Positions 18,804 to 31,869 of a stretch of 64,000 nt of DNA are shown here, one piece after another. Each line of letters begins with the position of its first letter. Positions within the stretch are counted from its first letter, which is position 1. Under the pieces are notes generated by a model. It did not search any database and was not told where the DNA came from. It saw only the letters and a program-made list of their open reading frames with translations. Made by a program: the position numbers and the translations under genes. The stretch spans positions 122,424,913 to 122,488,912 of the forward strand of contig NC_133773.1 of the NCBI RefSeq assembly GCF_003597395.2, given 5' to 3'. Source of the stretch: Chelonoidis abingdonii (lineage: Eukaryota; Chordata; Testudines; Testudinidae).

Positions 18804-21349
18804 TCTTAGAATGCCAACATGCAAATCCCTTGTTAATGTTACTGAGGCACACACAGAGGAGAGAGCAGACCCCTTGGTGACTGCAGAGATCAATTTGAGA
18901 TGTTCCAAAAATTAAGAAAAGTTAGTTTCCTTACTAATATTATAAGCTTTAATAAAGCCTCTGTTTGTTCTTCCAAGATGCAATTTATTAGAACTAACAC
19001 TGAGAAGTAAGCAGTTAGAAGCAACTCTTTTTAGATTAGACTAGATGCAGATAGTAACCACTGCTAATAATATTTTTAGCAGAACATGGAGAAATGTACA
19101 GTTCTATATTCCATGCAGCTAGAGATTCAGTGCATTACTACTTCCTTTTCCACCTTTCTTAAGCTTTGACATAGGGTATTGCTGGCACTCTTACTCATTG
19201 CATTATGATTGATTGCACTTTTGCACAGAAAGAGTGCACGCTGGGTAGAGAACACATAATAAAGAATATTGAGTAGCATAACACCATCCCTTCTCATGGA
19301 CATTCAGTGGTATAGAAGTACATGGAAAATTAAATGGGTTTGTTCCTGGAGCCTTAATGCTCCAGCTGTTCTACAGCAGATTTCCTGTCCTGCGGGTGAA
19401 TTCTGTTGAATGACACTGAGTTCTTCTAACTGATACTCCCGACTGCATTTCAGCATGACATGTGGATTTAAAGGCATCTGTGTGAACCTGAAAAGGTTTG
19501 AAAATTTGGTTTGATTCAAATAGATACCAAAATATTCAGATGCTTCCTTAAATCTTATACTTAGCCCCTTATTTTGTGATGACACTATCACTAATCACCT
19601 AATTCTGATCTCCCTTATATTGGTTGTACACTTGTGAGAATCTGTTGAGCTACTCCTGATACTTGCCTGTAAATAAGAATAGAATCATATCTCATAGTAG
19701 TAGTCGTAACTTGTACTGACTCGTATGCTCCCGAACATTTCAGTTGTATGCCCTTGACCCTCAAAAAGTCACAAGTTCTGTCTGTCCCTCAGATTTTCAA
19801 ACAAAGTGAGATCCCTTAAGATGCAGTTGATGTTTTAGCTTAATTTTGGCTTTATATTACACATGAACTACAGAATAAATAATATTTGGTTCAGTGTTTA
19901 ATCCAGAAAATTCTCTCTCCTTTCAGCTCCTATAAATGCTGATTGACCTCTGAGGGAAGTTTAATTGCACCAAAAATAAATGTCTTTGGATGCAGCAAGA
20001 AATAAATTTGCTTTAGAACTCACAGTCTGCCTTATTAGAATAAACTGTTTTACTGCTCCACCAAGGCCTGTTAGGAGGGTTAGAATGGAGACATATGCTG
20101 CATCTTGCCTGCTCCACATAGCAATCACATGTAGCCAATCAGTCACTATTATTAAGAGATGTGGTTGGCGGGGAGCCATGAGTCGCTGTGGAAATGACAG
20201 TGTAACAGACTCCAGATTACATCTGCATGCAATACCTCATGTTTGTGGCATTTGGTTTTGCTATGGCTATGTCTGAGCCATGTTAACAACACTGGGAATT
20301 GGCTGTGTAAGGATGTGTTGAGCAATGGAAATGGGCTTGACATCTAAATAACATTCCTATTGGAACTGCATGTCGTACTTATTCCTGTTTCTTGATTACC
20401 TCATTAACGATACCTTGGTTGGTTGGAAAGCATGGATCAAATTCTGCTTGGTCACATAGGAATACGTCTGGAGTAACTGTATTTGAAACTTTCTTTCACT
20501 TCATAAAATACCTTATCTAACCACCAGGCTGAAGAATTGTGCTTTGCAGACTGTTGAGTTCAAGGCAGGCACTTTTACGTGCATGAGACCAAAGAGCAAC
20601 TGATGTTTAGGTCAGTACCCTAAATAGCTGCTCAAAGTAATACAGTAATGGTGTGATAGACCGTTACTGCTAATCTCATTTCCTGGTCTAAACAATGCCT
20701 GAAATTGCTCATGGGATGCACTGGCAGTCTGGACTGCTTGGTGAAAATGCGATAATTTGTAACAACTCACATTTCTATAATTTTATTTATAAGCACATTT
20801 CTCAAAAGGTTTGACAAAGCCTTTAATTACAGAACAGTAGTAGACTGAGTGTCCACAGGAAAACGTAGCTACCATTTAAAGCTTAGCTATATCACTCTTT
20901 CAGCTGTCAACATTAATGTCAAGTAATGAGTAGTGGCGTGAGTGAGAGAAAGGATATTGGCAGGACAACTCCATGGCTGTTCTTAGTGTAAAAGGTCATT
21001 GAATTTTTAAACTTTCAGTGAACAAACCGCCACCTAAACAGGCAGGAAAGGAGACTTATGTTGAAGTTAATGCCAACACATCCAGTGGCTGCCATTGTAA
21101 GGCAGCTTAAATAAATAGATACACAGCAAAGAAAGGAAATCTCCATATAGGGCCTGAACCACAGCCAATTAAAGTCACTGGAAAGATTCCCATTGGCTTT
21201 AATGGCTCCCATAGTGCATTTAGCTCTGCTGAATGTTCTGCAGCACAAGTTACTCAATTAGTGCCACATTGTTGACCTCTTACTCACAATTGTGAGCAGA
21301 TACTTTAATTGCTCACCAGTGTGACTTAAGAGTTCAAAATCTGGCCCTT
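18804..21349. other. No recognised gene; mostly AT-rich
   Basis: At 21140-21205 a gggcctgaaccacag...ccattggctttaatgg segment may be a fold-back relic. The 98-codon frame at 19980-20276 has no domain. Confidence 0.45.
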
Positions 21350-21590
21350 AATAACAAGCATTGCCATCCAAAAGATCTCAATGCATTTCACAAACATTAA
21401 AGCATTTTCCCCCACCCTCCCCAATTTACAGCTGCTCTCAACCTTCAAAAGTTGTGATGTTCCTGGGGAAGCTGAGATACGAAATCATTTGCCCAAGGTC
21501 ATACAGCAATTTGGTGACAGAGCTAGACATATAATGCTGGTCTTCTGACTCCTAGTCTGGTGTGCTGTTCACTGGAGCATGCTGTCTTCC
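21350..21590 (-). repeat. MIR/CORE-SINE fragment
   Basis: Contains agatctcaatgcatttcac, ctggggaagctgagat and ttgcccaaggtcatacagc, in the same order as at 10280-10470. Confidence 0.75.
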
Positions 21591-22584
21591 CTAAGCAGAG
21601 TTAATCACAGGTGACATATGTCGGTTCTTCTGCTCAGTCTGGAGTCTGGCTGTGACCTTTAGTCAGAGTTGTAGGTATTGCTCATTGAGTTACCTGATAG
21701 ACAGTTTACCTTGTCCTATGTGCTTCACTTGGACCTCTGTTTGCTCAGTTATCACCATGTTCAACTCAAGGTTTGGTAAATTACAGTTCAATGTTTTTGG
21801 TTCATTTAACATTATAATTTTTAATCAGCAGTATTCATAATCCTGTTCAACTTGTTTGTAATTACTGAAAAGATTAGGTGGTGCCTACCTGCTAAAATGC
21901 CATTAAAGAGGCTACAGAATATTAAACAAAAGATAAAGAGAAGGAATGAAAAGGTGGGCAGTTAAACTGTTTCTGCTTCTGTTTCTGCTTTGCCATAATT
22001 TAGAAGCTGAAGAAGTTTATACAATTCTGATTTTTTGAAAGGGTAACATTTTTTGCCAAATAAATATTAGACACGGTGACTAGTAAAAAGGAAAAATATG
22101 CTACTTCATTTTAGAGTCCAGACATTGGCCAGATTCAGAAGTGACATTACATCGGTAAATCAGTATAAATGGGTGTAAATTGCATGTATTCTGAAGAGAA
22201 GTTGGGATTGTAGCAGATAAAGTGACTGACAGGACTTTTAAAAGCAGGCCACTCATTTACTGACTCCAAGATGTTACCCACTTTCCTCTTGTTTAATCCT
22301 TGAAACCTGAAATACCTATTGATCCAATGTTAACTCTTGAATTTGTGTGTCAGAAGAGGTTGTAGTTTGTAGGCTTAATTGTGGAGGATTGTCTGACAAA
22401 CATCTAATGCCATTCTCAACTATTTTCTTGATGAATTCCTCCAAGAATTCCTTTTGTTCCTATTGTAGCCCCTAGAAATATCATAAACTGATATATGCGA
22501 CATTAAACCTATGCTAGCAATTGCTCAGTCAGTTCACTTGCTTTTCTCTGGAGAGTAATAATAGTTCACAGTAATATGTATATT
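21591..22584. other. No recognised gene; one weak palindromic relic
   Basis: A weak member of the tttacac/gtgtaa fold-back family lies at about 22130-22190 (ccagattcagaagtgacatt, aatgggtgtaaattgc). Confidence 0.4.
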
Positions 22585-22680
22585 ATTTGTATTTCTCTCT
22601 GCACCCAAAGGTTCACTAAGCACCTTCCAAAGCAGAAAGACAAGATCCCTTCCTTGAAGGGCTTGCGGTCTGTAATGGGC
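22585..22680 (-). repeat. CORE-SINE tail-like fragment (weak)
   Basis: Contains agacaagatcccttccttgaagggcttgc, like the SINE tail segment that reads 'dagatccctgccctgaagagctt' in other copies from memory. Confidence 0.35.
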
Positions 22681-22847
22681 ATGATGTAATGTGCCTGTAG
22701 CAATACAGAAGAGAGGTGGAGAGGGAAGATCAGTAGCACCAATGCAATTATGCTCAGCAATGGCACAGCACACAGAATGATGAATAAAGAGAGTTGGGGG
22801 GAGCTGTTTGCTTTTTGGTCTCTGTTAATTGACCCCATTCACAGTTT

Positions 22848-22852
22848 GGGGC
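22848..22852. repeat. Target duplication ggggc, left copy
   Basis: Matches 23800-23804. Confidence 0.75.
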
Positions 22853-23799
22853 TGTCATAAACAGATAGCTAAGGGTTAATGTTTCTTTTCCCTGTAAAGG
22901 GTTAACAAAGGGAACCAAACACCTGACCAGAGGACCAATCAGGAAACTGGATTTTTCAAAGTCAGGGAGGGAACTTCTGGGTAGTTTTTGTCTTTGTCTG
23001 CCTGTTTTGTTTTCTCTCAGCTATGAGAGAAGAGGGTTTCTTTCTATCTCCAAGCTTCTTTCTACCCTTCTGTTACCAAGGTGTGAGTACAAAAGGAAAA
23101 GCAATAGGTTTATATTGTATTTTGTATTTACGTGTATGTACCTTGCTGGAATGTTTCAAATTGGTTATCTTTTTGAATCAGACTGTTTATTCATATTTTC
23201 TTATAAGCAATAGCCCTGTATATGTCATCTTGATGCAGAGTTTGTGTGTTATGTCTTTTTCTTTCTTTTTTATATTAAGTTTCTTTTTAAGACTTGTTTG
23301 AGTTTTTNNNNNNNNNNNNNNNNNNNNNNNNNNNNNNNNNNNNNNNNNNNNNNNNNNNNNNNNNNNNNNNNNNNNNNNNNNNNNNNNNNNNNNNNNNNNN
23401 NNNNNNNNNNNNNNNNNNNNNNNNNNNNNNNNNNNNNNNNNNNNNNNNNNNNNNNNNNNNNNNNNNNNNNNNNNNNNNNNNNNNNNNNNNNNNNNNNNNN
23501 NNNNNNNNNNNNNNNNNNNNNNNNNNNNNNNNNNNNNNNNNNNNNNNNNNNNNNNNNNNNNNNNNNNNNNNNNNNNNNNNNNNNNNNNNNNNNNNNNNNN
23601 NNNNNNNNNNNNNNNNNNNNNNNNNNNNNNNNNNNNNNNNNNNNNTTGGGGAGACCCGGGAGAGTTGATCAGGTACTCCGAATCCTGATTGGTGGCAGCG
23701 AGATCAGATCCAAGCTGGTAATAAGCTTGGGGGAGGTTCATGCTAAGCACCCAGATTTTGGACGCTAAGGTCCAGATTTGGGACAGGAGGCTTATTACA
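22853..23799 (+). mobile_element. Solo LTR, copy 2 of the same family (947 bp including gap)
   Basis: It starts tgtcataaacagatagc and ends cttattaca, with the perfect 5-bp duplication ggggc at 22848-22852 and 23800-23804. It is homologous to 2476-3447 in opposite orientation. A 338-base run of N lies within it, so its true length is uncertain. No internal region or second LTR is visible. Confidence 0.85.
23308..23645. other. Assembly gap (338 N)
   Basis: Run of N inside the solo LTR. Open frames reported across it are meaningless. Confidence 1.
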
Positions 23800-23804
23800 G
23801 GGGC
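23800..23804. repeat. Target duplication ggggc, right copy
   Basis: Matches 22848-22852. Confidence 0.75.
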
Positions 23805-25324
23805 CTTATCCTGTCTTTGCAAAGTAAGTTGTGTTCTTTCTGCACCTCCACACATCCTTTCCTAACCAACAAGAGCTTACTTGGCACAATCAGAACTCAT
23901 CTTACTTTGTGGAGAATGAAGCGCATGTCAGAACAGACTCCAGCTCACTCTGCATCAACTATAGTTACTCTGCACTGGTGACAACAGTAAAAACTGCATT
24001 TTCTCAGTAATCTTAGCAGATATCTCTCACAAGACATGCAGTGAGAAAATGTGGCACCATTTGGACAGAGTCCGTCTCCTGATCATAGTGACACTTGTCA
24101 CAATACATTCAAATGGTTTCTAATTTATATCATAGGTGGGATACATATAGTTTAGTGGTACAGTATAGGCATCAGATTCTGATTCTCTGAACTCTCTGGA
24201 ATGACAGGTTCTACTACTAGCACGGTTGACTAATCCTCTTCATCTTTTTGAGGCAAATGAATTATCTACCCTGAAATTTACCACATAGGTATCTTCCCAT
24301 TGAGAGTCTAACAATTGAAATTGTATTTCCTCTGTCTGGATGCTAAATATCCTACAGCACTTTTGATAAAGGATGAGTTTTGCATTGGCATCCTTACAAA
24401 TAAATAATCCTCCATCCTCAGCTGTTGGATAACACACCCTGTTGGTTGTCATCCTCCCACCACAGAAGCAGCAGTTTTTCTGTGGAGCTATCAATATTTA
24501 GGATCTTTTAGTAACTTTTGTGAAAAGTGCTAATCACACAATGTAAATACCAAAGATGTTGTATGCAAATCTACTGAATGGGCAGTTTTGCTCTTGTGAG
24601 GATCAGCAGCAGGAGCAGTTGGGGTATTGAGATGAGCAATGCCAGCTTTTGATGCTTCAAAGAGTTGGAGAAGGCAGAGGCAAATTAACAGTTCTTTGAG
24701 AAAACAGTAGAGTGTGCTACCAGGTTTCTGACAGATGGGTTTCTGTAATAAGGCCTCCACTACTGTTGTTGACTTAAGAATTCAAGGGAGTTAACACTGG
24801 ATCAAGAGGGATTTCAGAAGGTCTCAAGGATTATAATGGGAGGTGGGCGGGTGATATTATTGGGTCAGTCTAGAAGTTAGTTGGTGATCAATCAGGCGAA
24901 GACATAATGTAGACTGCAACAATAATGTGCTGAAATTATTATAAAGCATGTGTGTGCAGGGGGTGTCTTTTCATCTTAAAAATGTCACTTACGAAATATA
25001 ACACCTTCACTGCTGTCTTCTGTGCTGTGATACAGCATAGTAATATTCTCTGAAGTGCCATTGGTCCACTGGAAATGACACGTCTAGCATTAATGCCACG
25101 TATCTGATAATATCTTTGAAACACAGATGCTCCAGTGGAAGATAGGAGAGAGGTGGATAACAAGAATATCCGGAGTTGTTATCGTTAATGAAGATACAAT
25201 TTTTGGAAGGGATGTCAAAATTCATGCGTCAGACCTTAAACAATCTCTAACTGTTAAGAGATCAGCATGAGACCTAATGTGTCGGGGGGGCACTATCCCA
25301 GATCTGTGGGGTTCTTACACCTTC
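23805..25324. other. No recognised feature
   Basis: Minus-strand frames of 84 codons (24240-24494) and 72-76 codons have no domain, and no splice-bounded exon was identified. Confidence 0.45.
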
Positions 25325-25400
25325 CTTTGAAGCACAGTATTGTAGAGGCAGAGGGTTAGAAGGGACCACAAGGGTCATCTAGTCTAACCCCCTGCCAAGA
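25325..25400 (-). repeat. CR1 3'-end fragment
   Basis: ggttagaagggaccacaagg and tcatctagtctaaccccctg are the minus-strand form of a CR1 3' untranslated end. Confidence 0.65.
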
Positions 25401-25404
25401 TGCA

Positions 25405-25482
25405 GGATTTGTATCATCTGGTGCTGGAGACAGGATACTGGACTAGTTGGACCTTGGATCTGATCCAGACTGGTAATTCCTG
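25405..25482 (+). repeat. CR1 3'-end fragment, opposite strand
   Basis: gctggagacaggatactgga, ttggatctgatccag and ggtaattcctgtg match another CR1 3' end on the plus strand, adjacent to the minus-strand fragment. Confidence 0.65.
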
Positions 25483-26536
25483 TGTAGAAAGAGTATGCCT
25501 AGTAGGAGGGCACAACAGAAAAGTAGCTGATCTACTATAGAAATGGTTACTATATTAGATAAAATCAGGCATGAAGTTAGGTAGCAAGGAAAGGACCTAG
25601 ATTATATAATGGCACCACTGAAGGGGAATCTGTGTGTAAGTGACAGAAATGTCTTTGAAATATTGAGAGGCAAATTAAGTGTATGAAACAGTAGTGAGTT
25701 TCCATATTGCCTCATGAATCCATTACACTCAGCAGCCTGAAATAGCTAGTTGTCTATTGATGTATGTAGACACATTGGGGGTCCTAATTTTGGCTGGGGC
25801 CTCCAGGCACTAATGTGATACAAATTATACATTGAAATCATAATAATAATATTTAAAAAGCATTGGAGATGCTGTTAGCATTGTAAAGGAAATAAAAATA
25901 AACCAGGGTTTTCTTTTTGATACTGGAGAAAACTTTTAAATAGACCAGGCTAAATCCAAAATGCCATTTCAGACATTTTTCTTGCTAGATCAGATCACTG
26001 CCTCCTTGGAAAAACAAGTGGATGGTCTAATGATACAGAGAGAATACCAGAAGTTTACACTAACTGTACAAACGGAGAGTGGGTTGTTTGGGATTCTTGT
26101 CACGCTCAGAAACAAGATTATCTGGGACCAATAGTGCTGCAGGAAATGTTATAAACAACTTGTCACACACATCCAAGAGGGTATCTTGTAAGCAGCAGAT
26201 GGGCAAAGCTAATCAGGCCAGAGCTCAAAAACATGAGCGAAAGAGAGAGAGACAGCTTAGCAGGAAGCTATAGGTGTAATGTTTAGCTGAGGTTTTCTTT
26301 TTTTTTATTTTTTAAAAGTGAGCAGTATTGCAATAGAAAGCTGGTAAAAAGAAATGTAGAGCTAGATAGCAGAGAAAGAAGTCCAGGCTCTGATGATAAC
26401 ACAGCCAGGCAGCGTAGTACAGTAGGCATGAATGCAGAAATTCTGACTTGGCTGTGTTGTGAAAAACAAAGTGCACTGTGAACACCGCTTAGCAGTATTT
26501 GTGGTAACTTGTGTCAGATGAGTGCCATGAACCAGT
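25483..26536. other. No recognised feature
   Basis: AT-rich, nothing recognised. Confidence 0.45.
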
Positions 26537-26650
26537 TACAGAATTACTCCTGAGGGCATTCTGCGCCAAAACATTCAAAATTCTGTGCCGAAAAATAAAA
26601 ATTCTGGGCACAATATTTTAAAATTCTGCAAATTTTATTTGTCGTATAAA
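26537..26650. repeat. Unclassified interspersed repeat fragment
   Basis: gaattactcctgagggcattctgcgcc followed by repeated aaattctg-type segments. From memory this is a widespread reptilian repeat; the family name is not recalled. Confidence 0.5.
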
Positions 26651-26823
26651 TGTGGAGGCTCCAGCATGGTGATAGGAATGACCGTGCAATTGGAAGTTTT
26701 CAGGTACCATCACTATAAAACAGTTAGCTGAAGGCAGTGACTCATTGTCAGTGGGGCTGCAGAAAAAGATGAGTTTTCAGAATGAATTTGAAGGCATTTG
26801 ATTTGTAAATAATTGAAGAGATG

Positions 26824-26930
26824 GGGCTAAATTCTACTCTCAATTAAAGCAGCATAAATCCAGATCAAATCCTAACTTCAGTGGAGTTATTGCAGATTTC
26901 CATCCCTTTGATTGAAAGCAGAATTTGGCC
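26824..26930. repeat. Palindromic relic (tttacac/gtgtaa family)
   Basis: The left arm ggctaaattctactctcaatt pairs with the right arm aattgaaagcagaatttggcc around cttcagtggagttattgc. Confidence 0.5.
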
Positions 26931-28458
26931 TGTGCTTTGCTATTTGCTTCAGATTATATTATAATGGTAAGAATGAGTTGACAAAGTTCATCCCTCATAT
27001 TTTACTGATGTTTGACTGTCAGTGCAGCATCTTCCTCTTAGGTGCAGACCATGCAAACAGCCTCCTCAGAGATTAATGGAAGTGTCATTTGTGAATGAGA
27101 GCTTGCAAAGTTCCTGTAAGAAAGAAGCATCTACTTCTTCTCCTGGGAGACAGAGCTTGTCACCTGTAAGCTGCTTTCAATTTTCTGAGTCCATCAGGCA
27201 GATCTGCAAGAAAGTTGTGTTCTGTATTTGTGTTGAAAAATTCATGAAGATTCCTGATTGAAAGACCAGCAATCAGATTTAATTCGTTTTCACAGTGTAA
27301 ATATGTGGGATTTCTCTACAGTAGTCTGCTGATATTTTGCTGAAAAAAACATCGTCAAGACTGGTAGTGATGAGAAGTCCCATATAATTCTAAAGTAAAA
27401 AATGTATTGATTCTGATGACAGTTGCTTAGTTTCTTCTTGAATTTGACTTATTTTAAAGCGTTATTTTTTTATTATTTTTTATTTTGTGGTGCTTCAGTA
27501 ATGCATATCAGAACAATATATGAAGATCTTGCAATCATCTGCTATTCAGGAGAAGTGAGAACATAAACATTACTTCTTGCTTTATAAAGAAGAATATTAA
27601 TCTCACTCCACCATACCTTTCTAAACCTCTGCAGTGGATAAATGATATTACAATTCTTCAAGCATGTAGGGAAGGGAAAGCCTGTTGCTTTACTTATGCT
27701 GTCAGCTATCACTGACAACATAAACCCTGTATTCTTACTGATGCTGACAGTTTGTAGAAGTCATGAAAAAAATGAATTCTTACTCAGATATGCTGCTTAC
27801 CTAGAGTGCATTGTTAATGTGAGGTTCTATTTCTGGATGGGATAAAAAATTTCTTCAGTAATCTTCTTTTGATTTTACTGTTTCATTTTCCAGTCTGTAT
27901 TCTAAAAGCTATTAATACATCAGTGTGATCATTTTAATGTTAAACTTAGCACATATGGTAACTCCTGGATAAAATCCATTTTTTTAAAAGGAAAATTAAA
28001 TGTATGCATACATAGTGTTTGTGTATCTCTCCTTATCTAGTATCTCATAATAGTGTCTTTACTATATCACAATGTATAAACAACAAAAACCATGGAATTA
28101 CTCCGTTATAGGATGATTATTACAAGAGCAATTCTGCTTTGTAATCATACGTGTTAAATTCTGATACAATGTGTGGATTGCAGAATGACTCCAAATGTAA
28201 TAATTTTGTTTTGTGCGGGTCATAAATAGATATGTAAGTACACTGCAGTAATATGAGTTCTAATTGTCGTGTAGTTGTAGAACAGTTAGATGGCTATTTG
28301 TCCCTTATAAATTGGTAGCTATATTTCCTGTTAATGTCAGCTGTACCTTTTAAAGTGTTTCCATTTTCTCTGCCGCAACTGAATGTCATTTCCCAGTTGA
28401 CTAAATCCTATATAAGTGCAGAAAATATAAAATTTTAAAATGTCAGCAACAGCTTAAT
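26931..28458. other. No recognised feature
   Basis: Strongly AT-rich from about 27400. The open frame at 27022-27261 has no domain. Confidence 0.5.

Positions 28459-28488
<30 letters not shown>
28459..28488. repeat. CT microsatellite
   Basis: Near-perfect (TC)n run. Confidence 0.9.
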
Positions 28489-28489
<1 letters not shown>

Positions 28490-28905
28490 TATACTCAGAC
28501 ATACAAATAGTAGGGAAAAGAAGATGCATGTTTTTATCACTGCTGTTTAGGATGAAATTTCAAACAGCGTTTTAAATCTCTCCATCACAAACAATTATAT
28601 GGTGTAAAATAGTGGTCACAGATTTAATGAGGGACACTGTCAACTTGCTTAAAGCACCATTCTGTGAGCAAATCTCAAAGGGATTCCGTATAGAATTATG
28701 CACTATGTATCATGAGTATGGGTGGTGAAATCTGACCTTTGATTTTTAGGGGCAAGAGTGGAGTTTCAGACAGCCCATACCTTATTTATATGAATAGATT
28801 TGTTCATGATTTAAAATTACAATTAAAACTGTTTTATGGGATATAACAGTTCTCTTCAATGTCATGGTCCAAGATACAAAAGCATTGTGCTAGTTCATCA
28901 CAATT

Positions 28906-29078
28906 GAATACTGAAATTGACAGAAATCAATGTGGCCCTGAAGAAGAGCTCTCTGGAACTCGAAAGCTTGTCTCCCCCATCAACAAAAGTTGGTCCAGTA
29001 CAAGATACTGCCTCACCCACCTTGTGTCCCCAATATTCTGGGACCAAAATGGCTACAACACTGAATATAAACCAGTGT
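28906..29078 (+). repeat. Unclassified interspersed repeat
   Basis: ctgaagaagagctctctgg, ctcgaaagcttgtctc, ttggtccagtacaagatac and gggaccaaaatggctacaac occur in the order of a repeat known from other reptiles (recall). It shares the ctgaagaag...cgaaagctt layout with 10023-10165. Confidence 0.5.
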
Positions 29079-29080
29079 GA

Positions 29081-29452
29081 ACACAATTAGTCTTCTAAAT
29101 GATCTAAAATGAGTGAACTTCAGAATAAACGTGATAAGTAATTAGATTTGATATCTATTTGTACTTGGGGCTTTTGCAAGCTTACAGAAGTGCTGCACAA
29201 GAACGTATAAAAGGTATCTCTCTGGGACAGAAGGGACTAGAGATGAGATAGGAAGTCTTATAAGGCAAAAATCCCATTGAAATATGCAGCTTCATGGAAA
29301 TCTCAGACTTCTGTTTTTACATGTTTAGTTTTAAACTGAGAAGATAAACGTGAGAAGGGGAATTTAGGACACCAACTGGTATGTGTGATTTGTGTTCTGA
29401 CCAGAGTGGTGTCTTCAACCTTTCACTGTCCCTTTAATAGAATTTGCTTCCA
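29081..29452. other. No recognised feature
   Basis: Nothing recognised. Confidence 0.4.
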
Positions 29453-30010
29453 TTAGGAACATAGGAATTGCCATAGTAGATTGGATACAAGGTCCATCTG
29501 ACCTAGTGTCCTGTCTTTAACAGTGGCTGGTATCAGATGCTTTAGAGGAAGATGTAAGAATCGTACACGAGGCAGAGATCATCTGCCTTCCATGTTAGGT
29601 CTCATCCTGATATGTACTAGAATTGGCTGAAGGCCTGAGTTTCATATCCCTTTTGAATTGTGTGTGTTAACTATGTTAACTCAGGATATTATTTTTGTTA
29701 CCATATAAATGTCCAATATCTCTCTTAATCTTGCTAAGTTCTTGGCCTCCATGATTTTCTTTGGCAATCGGTTCCAGAGCTTATTTATGCCTTGTGTGGA
29801 AAAAAAGTATTTCTTGTTTTCAGTTTTGAATTGACACCTTTAAATTTCATTATCTGTCCCATAAATCTTATATTATGAGACAGGGAGAACAGAGGCCCCT
29901 GTACCAGTCATAATTTTATATACTTTAATTTTGTCCCCTGCTAATGTCTCCTTCGTATGGTAAACAGATCCAATCTTTCTAATCTCTCTTCAAAAAATAA
30001 TGCTCTGCTA
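29453..30010 (-). mobile_element. CR1-type LINE 3' region, old copy
   Basis: It begins taggaacataggaattgcc, the minus-strand form of a CR1 3' end that is cleaner at 50824 and 60832. It continues through ctaagttcttggcctccatg and ggcaatcggttccagagc into degenerate ORF2 3' sequence. Confidence 0.75.
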
Positions 30011-30689
30011 ACAAAGGACTCCTGGAAATACAGGTAACCCTATAAAAATGTCTCTTGAGCATGTGCACACACACATACCATGTTTGCAACATATATACCA
30101 AATAGAGCATGGAATCAGAAAACGATGTTCTGTCTGGTCAAAGACCTGGATTTGCATCTATCAGGGTGATGAAAGCTGATGTTAGCCTCAGAAAATCCAT
30201 CTCATATTTTGGAGGGTAGGGAGACAGTAACGTCTGTATTCTAAAACCAAATATATTGATTAAGGCTGTCTCTAAATAGCATTGCTGAATTCTCAGCTCC
30301 TCACCAATATAATGGAGTCAGAGAAATAGACATTTGGGGCCTGGTTTGAAGATCACATATAAAAATGTAAAGCAGGCAAGAAGTCAACAGAGATGCATAG
30401 GTGGATTTAAACATGGTTTTATGAGTGCAACTAAGCAGAATTTGAACAACTTTTCTTCTTGTCACCGATGGCCCTTTGTTCCTGCTACACCTCCCCCCTT
30501 CTATCCATTCTTTAGCTGTTCATTAATTTAACGCAGCTAGAGACTCCCTTATCACCATAGTTTGGACACATTTGGTACTTAAACCTTTTATATTTTCATT
30601 TGTGCTGACTAAGGAGTTATATGCCTATCTTAAGTCACAGCAGAGCTGCTAATCACCATAAAACCAGGGCTGGTAACAAAAAATGCATC
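30011..30689. other. No recognised feature
   Basis: Nothing recognised; a short CA-rich stretch lies near 30068. Confidence 0.4.
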
Positions 30690-31068
30690 AAAATTGTTGT
30701 TGATAGAAAATTGGGTTTTAGTCTAAACAATTTTTTTTTCACAAAAAGTATCTGCATTCCACAGAATTTTTTCATTTAACAACCAAATGCCCCCAAACCA
30801 AAATATTTCAGCTGAAAAACTCATGTTCCCATTCTCCTCTATGGGTGAGGCTTCCCAACTGAACTACATCTCTAATGATGCACCATTGGCATGATTCCCA
30901 GGATGCATCACCTCTCCTCTGAGGAAGAGAGCCCATGATACATAATACGAAATGTTGTCCGACCCCTGAGTCCAGAATTTCCAAATCAACATCTTTCGGT
31001 TTCAGAATTTTCAATGAAAATCTAAATGTTGCTCATTAACACCCCCCCCACATTTTTGACCAGCTGTA
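30690..31068. repeat. AT-rich interspersed repeat, copy 1
   Basis: AT-rich ends (ttgatagaaaattggg..., tttcacaaaaagt, catttttgaccagctgtac) surround gaactacatctctaatgatgc and gagagcccatgatac. The same elements recur at 44755-45225. Confidence 0.5.
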
Positions 31069-31533
31069 CACACAAAAAAGTTCCATATTGTGCTCCTAAT
31101 TCCTTGGCCCAGTTTCATTTAAATTGTAAAATAAGTGCATTATCATTATGTAAGAAACATGTTTAGCTTTAAAATGTAATTTGAAGTGTTTTTAATACCT
31201 CATTGCTTCAAAGTATGTCATCTTGACATGGATTCCCATGTACCTTACTGCCCATTCTTCTTTCCATGATGGTTATAGTCTGTTGTGTGTATAAATGTTT
31301 CTTCCACCTTCCCGTTATGATCACTCTCAAAGGCATCTGAAGATGGCCATGGCTAACTACTTCCCAGAAGAATCGCTCATCGGACCAGTGGTCCAATCCT
31401 GTAAAGGCATGTGCTTAGCTCTACGCTGAGTTGTCCCATTGAAGTCAATGTACTTCTTACATAATGACTTCGCACTTGTTCTGTAATTTAAATGAAATCA
31501 GCAGAGTCATTGATAATGAATAAAGTTAAGCAT
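31069..31533. other. No recognised gene
   Basis: At 31405-31460 there is a ccattgaagtcaatg segment that may belong to a fold-back relic. Confidence 0.4.
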
Positions 31534-31826
31534 GAGTCTAATGACATCTTCACATTGCCCCGCAGTTCGGACTGTGGGGATATGATATATGCAAAGTGCT
31601 GTGGTATAACTCTGCATTTGGAAGCTATGGACATGAACGAAAAGGTTCCTACTTGGTGTTAGAGTAGTCCAGTTTGAAGAAGACTATGTTAATGCAAGCT
31701 ATGAATTTTTCAGTTCGCACCTGTGGCATCCACACAGAAGAGTTATAGTGCAGCACTATGGTGCACACTGCAGTTCATACCCCTATAGTCCAAACTCTGG
31801 TGCAGTGTAAACATGCCCTTAGACTC
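31534..31826. mobile_element. MITE-like element with about 26-bp inverted ends
   Basis: The left end gagtctaatgacatcttcaca is inverted at the right end (tgtaaacatgcccttagactc). A second similar end, cagtgtagacatgccctgag, lies 20 bases further right, suggesting nested or tandem relics. Confidence 0.55.
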
Positions 31827-31869
31827 GTGCTTAATTTTAATTTATGCAGTGTAGACATGCCCTGAGTCT

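Noticed and set aside
23187..23855. Long frames of 124-222 codons across 23308-23645
   Set aside because: They consist mostly of N and cannot be evaluated.
24240..24494. 84-codon minus-strand frame with several Cys residues, considered as a possible zinc-binding exon
   Set aside because: The cysteine spacing does not match a known finger, and no exon boundaries or neighbouring exons were seen.
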